Positions 53,394-61,600 of a stretch of DNA of 64,000 nt are shown one piece after another. The stretch is from the NCBI GenBank assembly GCA_902791475.1, contig CADAWC010000014.1:1-64000 (forward strand), written 5' to 3'. This stretch comes from Fibrobacter succinogenes (GTDB lineage Bacteria > Fibrobacterota > Fibrobacteria > Fibrobacterales > Fibrobacteraceae). Numbering within the stretch: the stretch's first letter is position 1; every line of letters begins with the position of its first letter. Both the position numbers and the translations under genes were made by a program. The notes under the pieces are model-generated. The model searched no databases. It worked only from the letters and a program-made list of their open reading frames with translations, and had not been told where the DNA came from.

Positions 53394-56300
53394 TTATCTA
53401 AATTCGATATCGAAAACGGTGATTTGGCCGTGGCGGATGCCCCAGAGGAAGTCCTGCGTGCGCTTGGTGATCCTCTTGCCGTTCACGATGAGTCGGATTT
53501 CGAGGCGGGCGATGTAAACGCCTGTGCCTACGAGGCGCTCTTTCTTGTCGCGGGAGTTCCAGGCGAGGAACAGGTGCCCTTCGTTACCGAGGCAGTTTTC
53601 GGCGCCATCCGTCTTGAAGATGTCGTCATTGCAAGCGATTTTGCCTTCGTCCCTGTTCACGAAATGTCCGAGGCTAGTATAATAAATCGTCTTGTAGCTG
53701 AGTTCTGTCTTGTCGGCCATGGATTCGGCGATGGTCTTGACGTCTTCATCGGTTCCGTGCATGTAGTTGTGCAGGTTATCCTTGTTTAAAAGACCATTGT
53801 TATGGGCGTTGATGATGACATCGCTGATGCCGAATCTGCTCTTGGCTTCCTTATACGAAATTTCGCCTTTATCCAGCATAGAAATGATCGTTTCAAGCGA
53901 AACGGAGGTGGATGGGCTTCCGTTCTGGGTGGCGACCTTGTCTTCGAACATGGTGGCGGTCTTTACGACTTTCACGATTTCGCTGATTTCGTTTTCGACG
54001 AGTTCAGACATGTTCATATCGCCGAGATAGTGACCCTGCGTGCCGTAGATTTCGCCAACCTGGTTTGCGGTGAGCGGCTTGTCGCTCTTTACGATGATGG
54101 GGACAGTCGGCTTTTTGCTATTGACGATTTCGCGAGTCTTGTCAAAGTTTGGCGAGTTCTTGTCCATGGTGACGACGGCGGGGCTTGTCACGGTGATTCT
54201 CTGTTCGCCAGTGATGCGGACCCAGGGATTCAAGTCATGGGCCGGGATGCCGATCAGGTCTGTGGCGAGCCCACCTTCTGAAGGCGGCCTGATGCGAATC
54301 GAGTCACCGACGATGGGGAGGATGTCCGTCAAGGCTTTCTTGGCAAAAATGAGCTTCCAGCGGTTTGCGGGGACCGTTGCCACGTATTCGGCGTCATTGA
54401 CTATGGTGGAGAAAGAACCGCTACCATAGCTGCGGTAACCAAACAAGCTCGAGCTTGCGTTTTCGGCGCTAAGGCCTTCGCTGAACGTGAGTGTGAGCTG
54501 CGTCTTGCCGTCGTTAGTGTAGGCAATTTCTGCGGCGAGGATGATGGGGCCGATTCCGTCACCGAGGAGACCGTCCACGGCGAAATTCGATACGGTGTGA
54601 TCTTCGGGATTCGTGTAAGTGTATTGCGCGGTAATCTTTCCGGAGTAAGGCGCTGTGGCACCACCTGTAGAAATGGCGGTGCTGAATCCGTCGCCAGCGG
54701 CAGCGAATGAAAGTTCACGGGCGCCTTCTGCATAATTTACAGGGGCGAGTTCATAGTGCGTAAGCCCGAATGTAAATGAAATGGAATTGAGGACACTATT
54801 GCCACCGAGCGGCTTGTTGAAGCTCACCCAGACGCTATCGCCGCGACCGTCACCGTTCCTGTCGAAAATAAATGCGGTTTCGATTTGCGGGACAGGCGGT
54901 TCGGCAATATTGATATTTGTCCAGTTGATGCTCTTGTTCTTAGCGGCTGCGGTAGAAACGGTAAGTGTGCCGTTTACGATTGCGCCTGTCGCCTTGACAA
55001 AGAATGTGTTTTTGCCATCGATAAGCGTGAACTCGTTGTTCGGGAGCGGGGTACCCAAAGAGTCGCACGGAATGAGCTTAGGATCGGATGTTGTAACTAT
55101 GGCAGATATTCCGGTGTAGCTCGATGCCCATTCTTCGACGTAAGAAACATTGATGGGGTAAATGCGGCCTGCCCAGAGCTTTTCTGCCTTATTCAAGTTG
55201 ATGGGGAGCGTGTCGCTGCTGATATCGCGGCTAATTTCGTTTCCAAACGGCTTCCAGTACTTGTCGAGGCAGAGCGTGTCTTTTTCGATGACATCGGCAA
55301 TGAAGCAGTAGCTGGAGTCGATGATATTTGCAAAGGCAATATTCGGAAGTTCCGTCGGCGGGATGGTGAAGTAAACATCCTTGTATTCCTTCGGATTGTT
55401 CTTGAGGAAAACGCGAACGTAGTAGGTTCCCGGCGGGAGTGCCTGTGTCAGGGAAATGCGCTTCGTGTTAATGGTGAGTAATGTAAAGTTGTTAGAAATC
55501 GTGATGCCGCCGTAGTAAGCCGTGTCGAGCTTGCTCAAGGCGATACCTGTCATCGGCAGGCTCTTTCCAAACAACGTAAAGTTCGAGGGGCCGCGTTCCG
55601 TGCGCTTTGTTTCCGAGTTTGCGGAGAAGTCGCAGGCGAGCGTCTTTTCGCGGATGTTCTGCCACACTTCTTTCTTGATGAGCGTCGAATCCGTCGAATG
55701 GTCGGCGAGGAACATGCTGGATTCCACCTTCAAATCGATAGACGTTCTCATCATGAAGTTCGATTGCGTGCGCTTGCGTTCGGCATAGAAAATGTGAAAC
55801 GGATAAGTTTCGCCCGGAGTAAGTCCGAGGTCGTCGAGATTGACGGACTTCTTGACTTTCTTGTGTTGGCCACCGATATCTACGACGAGCTTGTTGTTGA
55901 TGAATACCCACACATCGTCATCGCCGTTAAATTCGAAGTACTGTCCCTTGACGTAGACGAATTCGGCTTGAATCTTCATGGCGAAGCCGTAGTTGTGATG
56001 ACCGGGGATGTCGTTTCCGCCGGCGATGGAGTCGTAGTGCGGGTTTTCGATGGTGTGTGCGCTATCGAGCCACTGGAAGTCATCAAGCAAGAATAGACCG
56101 TGTTCGGGGCTTTCGTCATCCTTTTGTCCGAGCCAGAAGCCGTCATCGGTGAGCGTAAGTTCGAGGTCTCGGCAGGTGACGTTCGTGTAGGTATTTACTC
56201 CGTCGCTGTAAATGACTTCGGGGAGGAACCAGCTATTGAGGTGTGAGGAGTTCTTGCAGCCACTGGGGAAGTTCTTGGCCATCACGGGGACGCCGTTTGC

Positions 56301-57290
56301 GCCGAGTTGCTTTTCGACCATTCCTGTCATCGGGGAGCCTTCGCAACCGCCCTGGCCAAAGTCTTCGTTCGTTCCTGTGCCATACATGGGGACGCCACGG
56401 ATGTCAAAACCTGTGCGGCCTGCACCGGCCTTGGGGTCGTAGAGCCCGTACTTGGTACCGTCGGAGTTCACGGAGCCGTCATACCAGTCGAACATCATCA
56501 CAGGGAGAATCTTCGGGAGGCATTCGCCGAGAACGCCCGGATAGCTTGTATGCACTTCGGGGGCGCCGTACTGGTAAGCGAGAATCCAAACGGTGTCGCT
56601 TATGGCAAGGGCTGAATCCAAGTTGATCGGTGTGACGGTAGATTCGTCTTCGGTGGTGCCGTCGGCGCCGATAAACGTTGTACCAATCGTCTGCTTAAAG
56701 TAAACGTTAGCGGTGGAGGGCTTTGAAAGCTTTGCCTCGAACCAGCCGCAGTATGTGGGGAGTGTGGTCATGTAACTTTCAGCGCCGTTCATGAAAATGA
56801 TGGCGTTGGTGTTGGTCCATGGCGTTAAGAGGCGTATATGCTTCTTAGGTTTGACCGCGACCACTGGTTTAGTGTCGGAAATCGTCAGCGTCTTGTCTTC
56901 GTTGATGACAATCCAGACTTCCTGCTTTACGATGTTTGTCGCATCTGTGACGTTTTCCTTGTACCCCGGGAAAAGTTCGCCCAATAGCGGTTTGTTGTCA
57001 GGACTTAAGTCTATGCGGCATGTGTTGCCGCTACAGCCCAGTCCGAACTGAAGTCTGCGAGTATCTTTCTTGCCGTTAGCAAGACGCTCGTTGGTGAATT
57101 CGATGGTAAAAGTACCATCTTCTTTTTTTTCAACGGCCTTGTACACGAAATTGCTTTCGTTATCGGCATAGTACAAGACGTTGCCTTCTTCGTAAATGAT
57201 GTGTGCAACAGCAACCGTCTGCGCAAGCGCGTAGGCACTGAAAATCGCCAAACACACCAAAACCCTGTAAAAAAGTCCACTGATCCTCAT
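53394..57290 (-). CDS. giant secreted fibro-slime protein (paralogue B)
   Basis: A 1298-aa paralogue of the next gene with the same architecture: signal peptide (MRISGLFYRVLVCLAIFSAYALA), a conserved N-terminal part (RLLTPWTNTNAIIFMNG versus RFFVPWTNTNAILYIAG), fibro-slime domain at about 433-520 (FEFNGDDDVWVFINNKLVVD, IGGQHKK, FHIFYAERKRTQSNFMMR), RNGDGRGDSVW, and the same C-terminal module (LVGTGVYIARLEIRL, DFLWGIRHG). The two genes are a tandem duplication that has diverged. Their start regions share AGGAGTCACGG / GGGAGTCGTGG, so expression control of both may be alike. Confidence 0.9.
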   Translation of the reverse strand: MRISGLFYRVLVCLAIFSAYALAQTVAVAHIIYEEGNVLYYADNESNFVYKAVEKKEDGTFTIEFTNERLANGKKDTRRLQFGLGCSGNTCRIDLSPDNKPLLGELFPGYKENVTDATNIVKQEVWIVINEDKTLTISDTKPVVAVKPKKHIRLLTPWTNTNAIIFMNGAESYMTTLPTYCGWFEAKLSKPSTANVYFKQTIGTTFIGADGTTEDESTVTPINLDSALAISDTVWILAYQYGAPEVHTSYPGVLGECLPKILPVMMFDWYDGSVNSDGTKYGLYDPKAGAGRTGFDIRGVPMYGTGTNEDFGQGGCEGSPMTGMVEKQLGANGVPVMAKNFPSGCKNSSHLNSWFLPEVIYSDGVNTYTNVTCRDLELTLTDDGFWLGQKDDESPEHGLFLLDDFQWLDSAHTIENPHYDSIAGGNDIPGHHNYGFAMKIQAEFVYVKGQYFEFNGDDDVWVFINNKLVVDIGGQHKKVKKSVNLDDLGLTPGETYPFHIFYAERKRTQSNFMMRTSIDLKVESSMFLADHSTDSTLIKKEVWQNIREKTLACDFSANSETKRTERGPSNFTLFGKSLPMTGIALSKLDTAYYGGITISNNFTLLTINTKRISLTQALPPGTYYVRVFLKNNPKEYKDVYFTIPPTELPNIAFANIIDSSYCFIADVIEKDTLCLDKYWKPFGNEISRDISSDTLPINLNKAEKLWAGRIYPINVSYVEEWASSYTGISAIVTTSDPKLIPCDSLGTPLPNNEFTLIDGKNTFFVKATGAIVNGTLTVSTAAAKNKSINWTNINIAEPPVPQIETAFIFDRNGDGRGDSVWVSFNKPLGGNSVLNSISFTFGLTHYELAPVNYAEGARELSFAAAGDGFSTAISTGGATAPYSGKITAQYTYTNPEDHTVSNFAVDGLLGDGIGPIILAAEIAYTNDGKTQLTLTFSEGLSAENASSSLFGYRSYGSGSFSTIVNDAEYVATVPANRWKLIFAKKALTDILPIVGDSIRIRPPSEGGLATDLIGIPAHDLNPWVRITGEQRITVTSPAVVTMDKNSPNFDKTREIVNSKKPTVPIIVKSDKPLTANQVGEIYGTQGHYLGDMNMSELVENEISEIVKVVKTATMFEDKVATQNGSPSTSVSLETIISMLDKGEISYKEAKSRFGISDVIINAHNNGLLNKDNLHNYMHGTDEDVKTIAESMADKTELSYKTIYYTSLGHFVNRDEGKIACNDDIFKTDGAENCLGNEGHLFLAWNSRDKKERLVGTGVYIARLEIRLIVNGKRITKRTQDFLWGIRHGQITVFDIEFR

Positions 57291-57344
57291 CCGTGACTCC
57301 TAAGTATTTATTCCCCTATCCCACAGTGTTTTCCCATACACTTT

Positions 57345-57439
57345 CAACGTCAAAGATAAAAATTAACTTTGTTTGTCAATAGAGCTTATGAAAATATTAC
57401 ATCGGAAAATGCGCTAATTTGTGAAAGATTTTGACGTTG
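57345..57439. promoter_or_regulatory. pair of inverted 10-bp sites upstream of fibro-slime paralogue B
   Basis: CAACGTCAAA at 57345-57354 and its exact reverse complement TTTGACGTTG at 57430-57439, 75 nt apart, enclosing AT-rich DNA. They lie 55-150 nt upstream of the fibro-slime start and 130-220 nt upstream of the divergent pta start. Such spaced inverted sites could bind a regulator that loops DNA. No known regulator is recognised. Confidence 0.4.
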
Positions 57440-57466
57440 TAAACTAAAATAAACGTATTGGCTGTT

Positions 57467-57496
57467 AGTCATTAGTTGTTGGTCAATAGTTATTAG
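57467..57496. repeat. degenerate 7-bp tandem array (four heptads)
   Basis: Units AGTCATT, AGTTGTT, GGTCAAT, AGTTATT. Three of the four differ by one or two bases from the array at 47260. A GCCCCTGC/GCAGGGC hairpin with flanking A-runs follows at 57503-57528. Confidence 0.75.
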
Positions 57497-57565
57497 AAAA
57501 AGCCCCTGCCCGCAGGGCAAAAAAATCCTACCTTTACACTCGTAAATTCAAAATTGGAGATTAAA

Positions 57566-58969
57566 ATGAATCGTGTTTACCTAGTTGCCACGGCTGCCTC
57601 CAACATGGAAGCCAAAGTCCAGGAACTTGTCGACGCTGTTACCAAGGCTGGTCTCATCGCTACAGTCTACAAGCCGCTCGAAGTTTTCAATGCTGCCGAT
57701 AGCGTTGCTGAAATCAAGGCCGGCAAGTCTGCTGTGCTCATGGAAAAGATTTGCGCTGATTTCCTCAAGCAGGATTTTGACGATGTCGATGCTGTTGTTG
57801 TCGAAGGTGCAACCGGCATGAACGATGTCATTGCTCACAAGTTTAACGACGACCTCGCCTCTGCCCTCGATGCAAAGATTTTTGCCGATGGCGAAGATGC
57901 CGAACTCTTCTGCCCGAAGCGCTTGCTCCGTTGCGAAAAGTGCGTTGCTGGCGACCTCGCAGAACCGGCCGCTGAACGCCGCGTAAGCCAGGCCATGTTC
58001 CGCGCAAGCCTCCTTTCCAAGGCTTCCAAGTGCGTGAAGCGCATCGTGCTCCCGGAAGGTTCTGAACCGCGTACCGTGCAGGCTGCATGCCTCGCTGTCG
58101 AACGCAACATCGCCGTGCCGGTCCTCATCGGCAAGAAGGCCGATATCGAAGCTACCGCAAAGTCTGTTGGCGTGAAGCTCCCGGCAAACATCGAAATTAT
58201 CGAACCGAGCGCAGAACTTGCTGAAAAGTATGTGCCGACTCTCGTGGAACTTCGCAAGGCTAAGGGCATGACTCCGGAATCTGCCCGTGCCGCTCTTAAA
58301 GACAACGTAATGCTTGCTACGATGATGCTCAAGTTCGGTGAAGTCGATGGCCTCGTTTCTGGCGCTATCCACTCTACCGCCGATACGCTCCGTCCGGCTC
58401 TCCAGATTATCCGTACCGCTCCGGGCGTGAAGTCCGTGAGCTCCGTGTTCTTCATGTGCATGAAGGACAAGACCTATATTTACGGGGACTGCGCCATCAA
58501 CCTGAACCCGCTCGCCGAAGAACTTGCCGATATCGCTCTCCAGTGCGATGACACTGCAAAGGCTTTCGGTCTCCCGAGTCGCGTTGCCATGCTTTCTTAC
58601 AGCACCATCAATTCGGGCAAGGGTCCGGATGCAGACCTCGTTGTGGCCGCTACTGCCGCTGCAAAGGCTGCCCGCCCGGAAATGCTCATCGATGGCCCGC
58701 TCCAGTACGATGCTGCAACAGTTCCGAGTGTTGGTGCCCTCAAGGCCCCGAACAGCCCGGTCGCTGGCAAGGCTACCGTGTTCGTGTTCCCGGACCTCTC
58801 TGCCGGTAACATCGGTTACAAGGCTGTGCAGCGTTCTGCCCACGGCACGATCGCTATCGGCCCGATGCTCCAGGGCTTGGCCAAGCCGGTGAACGACCTT
58901 TCCCGCGGCGCCCTCGTTGAAGACATCGTTTACACGATCGCCCTCACGGCTGTTCAGGCTCAAGCTTAA
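57566..58969 (+). CDS. pta: phosphate acetyltransferase with a shortened N-terminal region
   Basis: Pta interconverts acetyl-CoA and acetyl phosphate; with acetate kinase it forms acetate, a main fermentation product in this group. The 467-aa protein has a full C-terminal PTA_PTB domain ([78 protein letters not shown]). The first 130 residues correspond to a BioD-like region without a P-loop and without the DRTGG domain of the 700-aa enzymes. ATG 57566 is set by GGAG at 57556. No ackA is adjacent. Confidence 0.92.
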   Translation: MNRVYLVATAASNMEAKVQELVDAVTKAGLIATVYKPLEVFNAADSVAEIKAGKSAVLMEKICADFLKQDFDDVDAVVVEGATGMNDVIAHKFNDDLASALDAKIFADGEDAELFCPKRLLRCEKCVAGDLAEPAAERRVSQAMFRASLLSKASKCVKRIVLPEGSEPRTVQAACLAVERNIAVPVLIGKKADIEATAKSVGVKLPANIEIIEPSAELAEKYVPTLVELRKAKGMTPESARAALKDNVMLATMMLKFGEVDGLVSGAIHSTADTLRPALQIIRTAPGVKSVSSVFFMCMKDKTYIYGDCAINLNPLAEELADIALQCDDTAKAFGLPSRVAMLSYSTINSGKGPDADLVVAATAAAKAARPEMLIDGPLQYDAATVPSVGALKAPNSPVAGKATVFVFPDLSAGNIGYKAVQRSAHGTIAIGPMLQGLAKPVNDLSRGALVEDIVYTIALTAVQAQA

Positions 58970-59011
58970 AAGACCGCTTGCTCTCGCAAAAGCGTGCAAA
59001 ACGAGTGTCGC

Positions 59012-59166
59012 AAAATTATGCTTGCATAATTTTATGACCGAGTGCAGCCGCGGACGCCAAAGGCGTCAATCGCGCCTCGTTAATACGAGGCGCTTGTTGC
59101 TCACAGGAAAGCAAGGATTGCGCGAAACTTTCGCGCTTGTCATGCCCGCTTTAAGCGGGCATCTCC
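59012..59166. repeat. palindrome cluster downstream of pta
   Basis: Three palindromes in sequence: AAATTATGC / GCATAATTT (59012-59031), GCGCCTCG / CGAGGCGC around TTAATA (about 59069-59090), and the intergenic element GTCATGCCCGC / GCGGGCATC (59139-59166). No coding frame is credible between the pta stop and the terminator at 59181. Confidence 0.6.
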
Positions 59167-59180
59167 ATCTTGAAAAAGCG

Positions 59181-59211
59181 AAAAAAACGGACTTTCAAAG
59201 TCCGTTTTTTT
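59181..59211. terminator. bidirectional-looking intrinsic terminator
   Basis: ACGGACTTT / AAAGTCCGT with a one-base centre, flanked by an A-run and seven T. It can serve plus-strand transcription from pta and minus-strand transcription from the right. Confidence 0.75.
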
Positions 59212-59219
59212 GTTTGTGT

Positions 59220-59246
59220 GTCATTCCCGCGAAAGCGGGAATCTCC
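59220..59246. repeat. palindromic intergenic element, GTCATTCCCGC family
   Basis: GTCATTCCCGC, GAAA, GCGGGAATCTCC; closest to the copy at 49395. Confidence 0.75.
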
Positions 59247-59257
59247 TTTATAAAAAA

Positions 59258-59402
59258 TTATTTCTTCTTGTTCTTCGCTCTCAGCGCTTCGATGGCTTTT
59301 CGGATGTTCTCGCCATCTTCAAGGTGCTTTGGCGAAAGCTTGTCCCTGTGCTTGTAATCGATTTTCTTCCAGAGTTCTTTTAAGTGCCTGCCGGCGCGTT
59401 TG
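59258..59402 (-). pseudogene. duplicated 3' end of the TPR-like gene (direct repeat copy 1)
   Basis: This 145-bp stretch is nearly identical (only a handful of substitutions) to 61601-61745, the 3' end of the TPR-like gene. It encodes the same tail, HLKELWKKIDYKHRDKLSPK to the stop, but is not joined to the rest of that gene. Similarity stops where the fragment of another gene on the plus strand begins. It is a rearrangement scar. Confidence 0.8.
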
Positions 59403-59575
59403 TCGTGTCGGTGGTTGATTCCAATGGCGACGTGATCCGTTCGTTCAGCGAAAATCACGGACGTGCTGGGATCAATTCTATTTCTTGGGACGGCTCGCTT
59501 GTTCCTGATGGCCGTTATGCGATTTCTATCGAACATAACGGAACTGTCAGCGGCGTAAATATCCTTTTGAAGTAA
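59384..59575 (+). pseudogene. orphan C-terminal domain fragment, FlgD/sorting-like
   Basis: A 63-codon frame (PAGAFVVSVVDSNGDVIRSF, then a beta-rich GINSISWDGSLVPDGRYAIS segment ending SGVNILLK) with the pattern of the small FlgD-type Ig-like domain that ends many secreted Fibrobacter enzymes. No signal peptide, ribosome-binding site or good start is present (GTG at best), and its 5' side abuts the duplicated TPR-gene tail. It is most likely the stump of a larger secreted protein. Confidence 0.55.
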
Positions 59576-59709
59576 TGTAATTTAGCCGTAAATGGATTTT
59601 GTATCATTTACGGCTATTTTTGTAATTAGTAAAATTTTTAAAATGACTAAATTTTAAAGATTTTAAAATTTTTGTATCATTCTTTATTGGCGATTCGTTT
59701 TTTTAAATG

Positions 59710-59715
59710 TATATT
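59710..59715 (+). promoter_or_regulatory. candidate promoter of the TIGR02147/lipoprotein pair
   Basis: TATATT (59710-59715) ends 7 nt before the ATG at 59723, and TTGGCG lies 17 nt upstream of it, a good -35/-10 spacing. A leaderless mRNA is predicted. Confidence 0.55.
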
Positions 59716-59722
59716 CGTTTGC

Positions 59723-60559
59723 ATGAAGCCGATTATTGAATACAATGATTACCGGGCCTACATGGCGGATTTTTATGAGGAACGCAAGAAAAATTCTGCG
59801 TTCACTTGGCGGGAATTTGCAAAGATTGCTGGTTTCACGTCGCCCTCGTATTTAAAGCTTGTCTGTGACGGCAAGAGCAGCTTGAGCCGCGTGACGATAA
59901 ACCGCGTGGCGGCGGCTATGGGTTTAATCGGGTATGAAATTGATTATTTCGAAGCGATGGTGAATTTTGGTAACGCCCAAAAAGACGATGTCAAAAAAGC
60001 CTACCTTGATAGGATGATGGCTATATCGGTTGCGAACAAGATTCGCGTTGTAGATGAGGATGCTTTCGAGTATTATGATAGCTGGAAAAATCCGGTGGTG
60101 CGCGAGCTTGCTCCCATGATGCCCGGGGCGATGCCTGGAGACATTGCCAAGGCATGCACGCAAGAAATATCTGCTCTCGAAGTGCGTAAATCGCTACGAT
60201 TCCTTGAAAAGGCCGGTTTTCTCAAACAAACAGCCGAAAATGTTTATGAGCAGACGGAAAAAGCGGTCTCGGGTTCCAAGGAGGCTCTACCTTTGGCCAT
60301 TCGTATGATGCATCGCGAGATGGGCCGCCTTGGAATTGAATCGATAGACCAGTTTGGTTCTGCAGAGCGCAATGTCACGGGCGTGACGTTAGGCGTAAAC
60401 CGAGAAGGCTACGAAGAAATTGTGAAGGAGTTGGATGCGTGCCGCAAAAAAATTATTTCAATTGCGGCTAGATGTGGAACGCTTGATCAAGTTTACAGGT
60501 TGAATTTACAGTTTTTCCCTTTGAGCAAAAAAGTCAAAGGCGAGATGGAGGATCGATAA
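59723..60559 (+). CDS. TIGR02147-family protein (probable Fibrobacter-type regulator)
   Basis: A 278-aa protein beginning MKPIIEYNDYRAYMADFYEE, the usual opening of TIGR02147, a family that I know mainly from Fibrobacter. The N-terminal part (FTWREFAKIAGFTSPSYLKL, SLSRVTINRVAAAMGL) is helix-turn-helix-like. DNA binding is inferred. A start upstream of 59723 is rejected because the promoter element overlaps it. The stop is followed at the next base by the ATG of a lipoprotein gene, the typical pairing for this family. Confidence 0.85.
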   Translation: MKPIIEYNDYRAYMADFYEERKKNSAFTWREFAKIAGFTSPSYLKLVCDGKSSLSRVTINRVAAAMGLIGYEIDYFEAMVNFGNAQKDDVKKAYLDRMMAISVANKIRVVDEDAFEYYDSWKNPVVRELAPMMPGAMPGDIAKACTQEISALEVRKSLRFLEKAGFLKQTAENVYEQTEKAVSGSKEALPLAIRMMHREMGRLGIESIDQFGSAERNVTGVTLGVNREGYEEIVKELDACRKKIISIAARCGTLDQVYRLNLQFFPLSKKVKGEMEDR

Positions 60560-61486
60560 ATGAATAAGAAACTTTGTGCGGCTTCTGCCGTTATGTTTTC
60601 GTTGACGCTGCTTGCCTGCTCTAACGATAATGTTACAGGGTCATCTGAAGATCCGAATGTTTTGACCGCTGAAAAAAATCAGTCAAGTGGTGTTGATGCC
60701 GGGCATTCAAGCTCGTCTGTAGAAGTTCTTAGTTCTTCTTCTATAGAGCGCGAAGCGTCTTCGAGTTCAAGATCGCTTGTTCTGTGTAAAGTAAGTGGTG
60801 ATTGGGGCGATGATGGATGTTATTCTGGGCCGTCCTTTAGTGAAGGCGATTTGTTTTCAGAAAAAAATCGAATTGTAAAAACAAATGTTTATGCTTCTGA
60901 TTATGCCAAGTTTGGGGAACGTGCAGGAGAAATCTTTTTTGAAACGGATTCCGTAGATGGTGAAAACACTCAGATATTCTGGTCTCCTGATAGTTCTTCT
61001 GAATTCAGTGGTCTGCTTTCTGCTGTTTATCGGTTTAATCAGGGAGGGACGAACAAAAATCCGTACTTCAATATTGGTTTTTATGTAGCGGGTTTTGATT
61101 CCGATGGAACCATGCTTTCTGCAGACATCTCTAATTGGGGGGGGATTTGCATGATGTATAGAGGTTCGATAGATCCTGTGATTCAACTTGATTTAGGCAA
61201 CTCCCTTAATCGAAAAATTGGTAATGCATTGCCATCGGTAACGGTAACTACACAGAAGGATGATGAATCCTCTACTTTTTCTCAAGTGCGCCATTCTACA
61301 AATGAAATTCTGTGTTATGAATGGAGTCAATTCAAACAACCGAATGTAGAAGGGAAACATGACATTATTTCTGGTGAAGATGCCGCAAAGCATGTCGCAA
61401 AAGTGGTATTTCATTTCCAGTCTAAACCAGATGTTGATTATGGATTTTTTACATTCTTGGCCATCGGAACAAACCGTGACGAATAA
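60560..61486 (+). CDS. Ser-rich lipoprotein with a carbohydrate-binding-like beta-sandwich
   Basis: A 308-aa lipoprotein: signal peptide with lipobox LLAC (MNKKLCAASAVMFSLTLLAC), a poly-Ser/Glu linker (SSSSVEVLSSSSIE) typical of Fibrobacter surface proteins, and a C-terminal domain of about 230 residues with the pattern of a galactose-binding or CBM11-like sandwich (GGICMMYRGSIDPVIQLDLG, WSQFKQPN, KVVFHFQSKPDVDYGFFTFL). Binding of plant polysaccharide is a guess from this fold. It shares an operon with the TIGR02147 gene at zero spacing and may be under its control. Confidence 0.75.
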   Translation: MNKKLCAASAVMFSLTLLACSNDNVTGSSEDPNVLTAEKNQSSGVDAGHSSSSVEVLSSSSIEREASSSSRSLVLCKVSGDWGDDGCYSGPSFSEGDLFSEKNRIVKTNVYASDYAKFGERAGEIFFETDSVDGENTQIFWSPDSSSEFSGLLSAVYRFNQGGTNKNPYFNIGFYVAGFDSDGTMLSADISNWGGICMMYRGSIDPVIQLDLGNSLNRKIGNALPSVTVTTQKDDESSTFSQVRHSTNEILCYEWSQFKQPNVEGKHDIISGEDAAKHVAKVVFHFQSKPDVDYGFFTFLAIGTNRDE

Positions 61487-61493
61487 AGTTAAC

Positions 61494-61525
61494 TGGATCC
61501 TTCCCCTTATAGGGGCAGGATGACG
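61494..61525. repeat. palindromic intergenic element, CAGGATGACA family
   Basis: TGGATCCTTCCCC, TTAT, AGGGGCAGGATGAC: same class as 27642 and 16380. It follows the lipoprotein stop and may help terminate transcription. Confidence 0.65.
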
Positions 61526-61600
61526 AATACGGTTTTTCGCACATAGAAAAAATGACGGTTTCACTCCGTCATTTTTTTGAATTCATTTTTCTAGCACAAA

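Noticed and set aside
57581..58999. 472-codon minus-strand frame opposite pta
   Set aside because: Antisense shadow of pta generated by its codon usage; no recognisable protein features.
59258..59536. 92-codon minus-strand gene ending in the TPR-gene tail
   Set aside because: Only the last 47 codons match the TPR-like protein; the upstream part is antisense to the FlgD-like fragment, so it is a chance fusion frame over a rearrangement scar.
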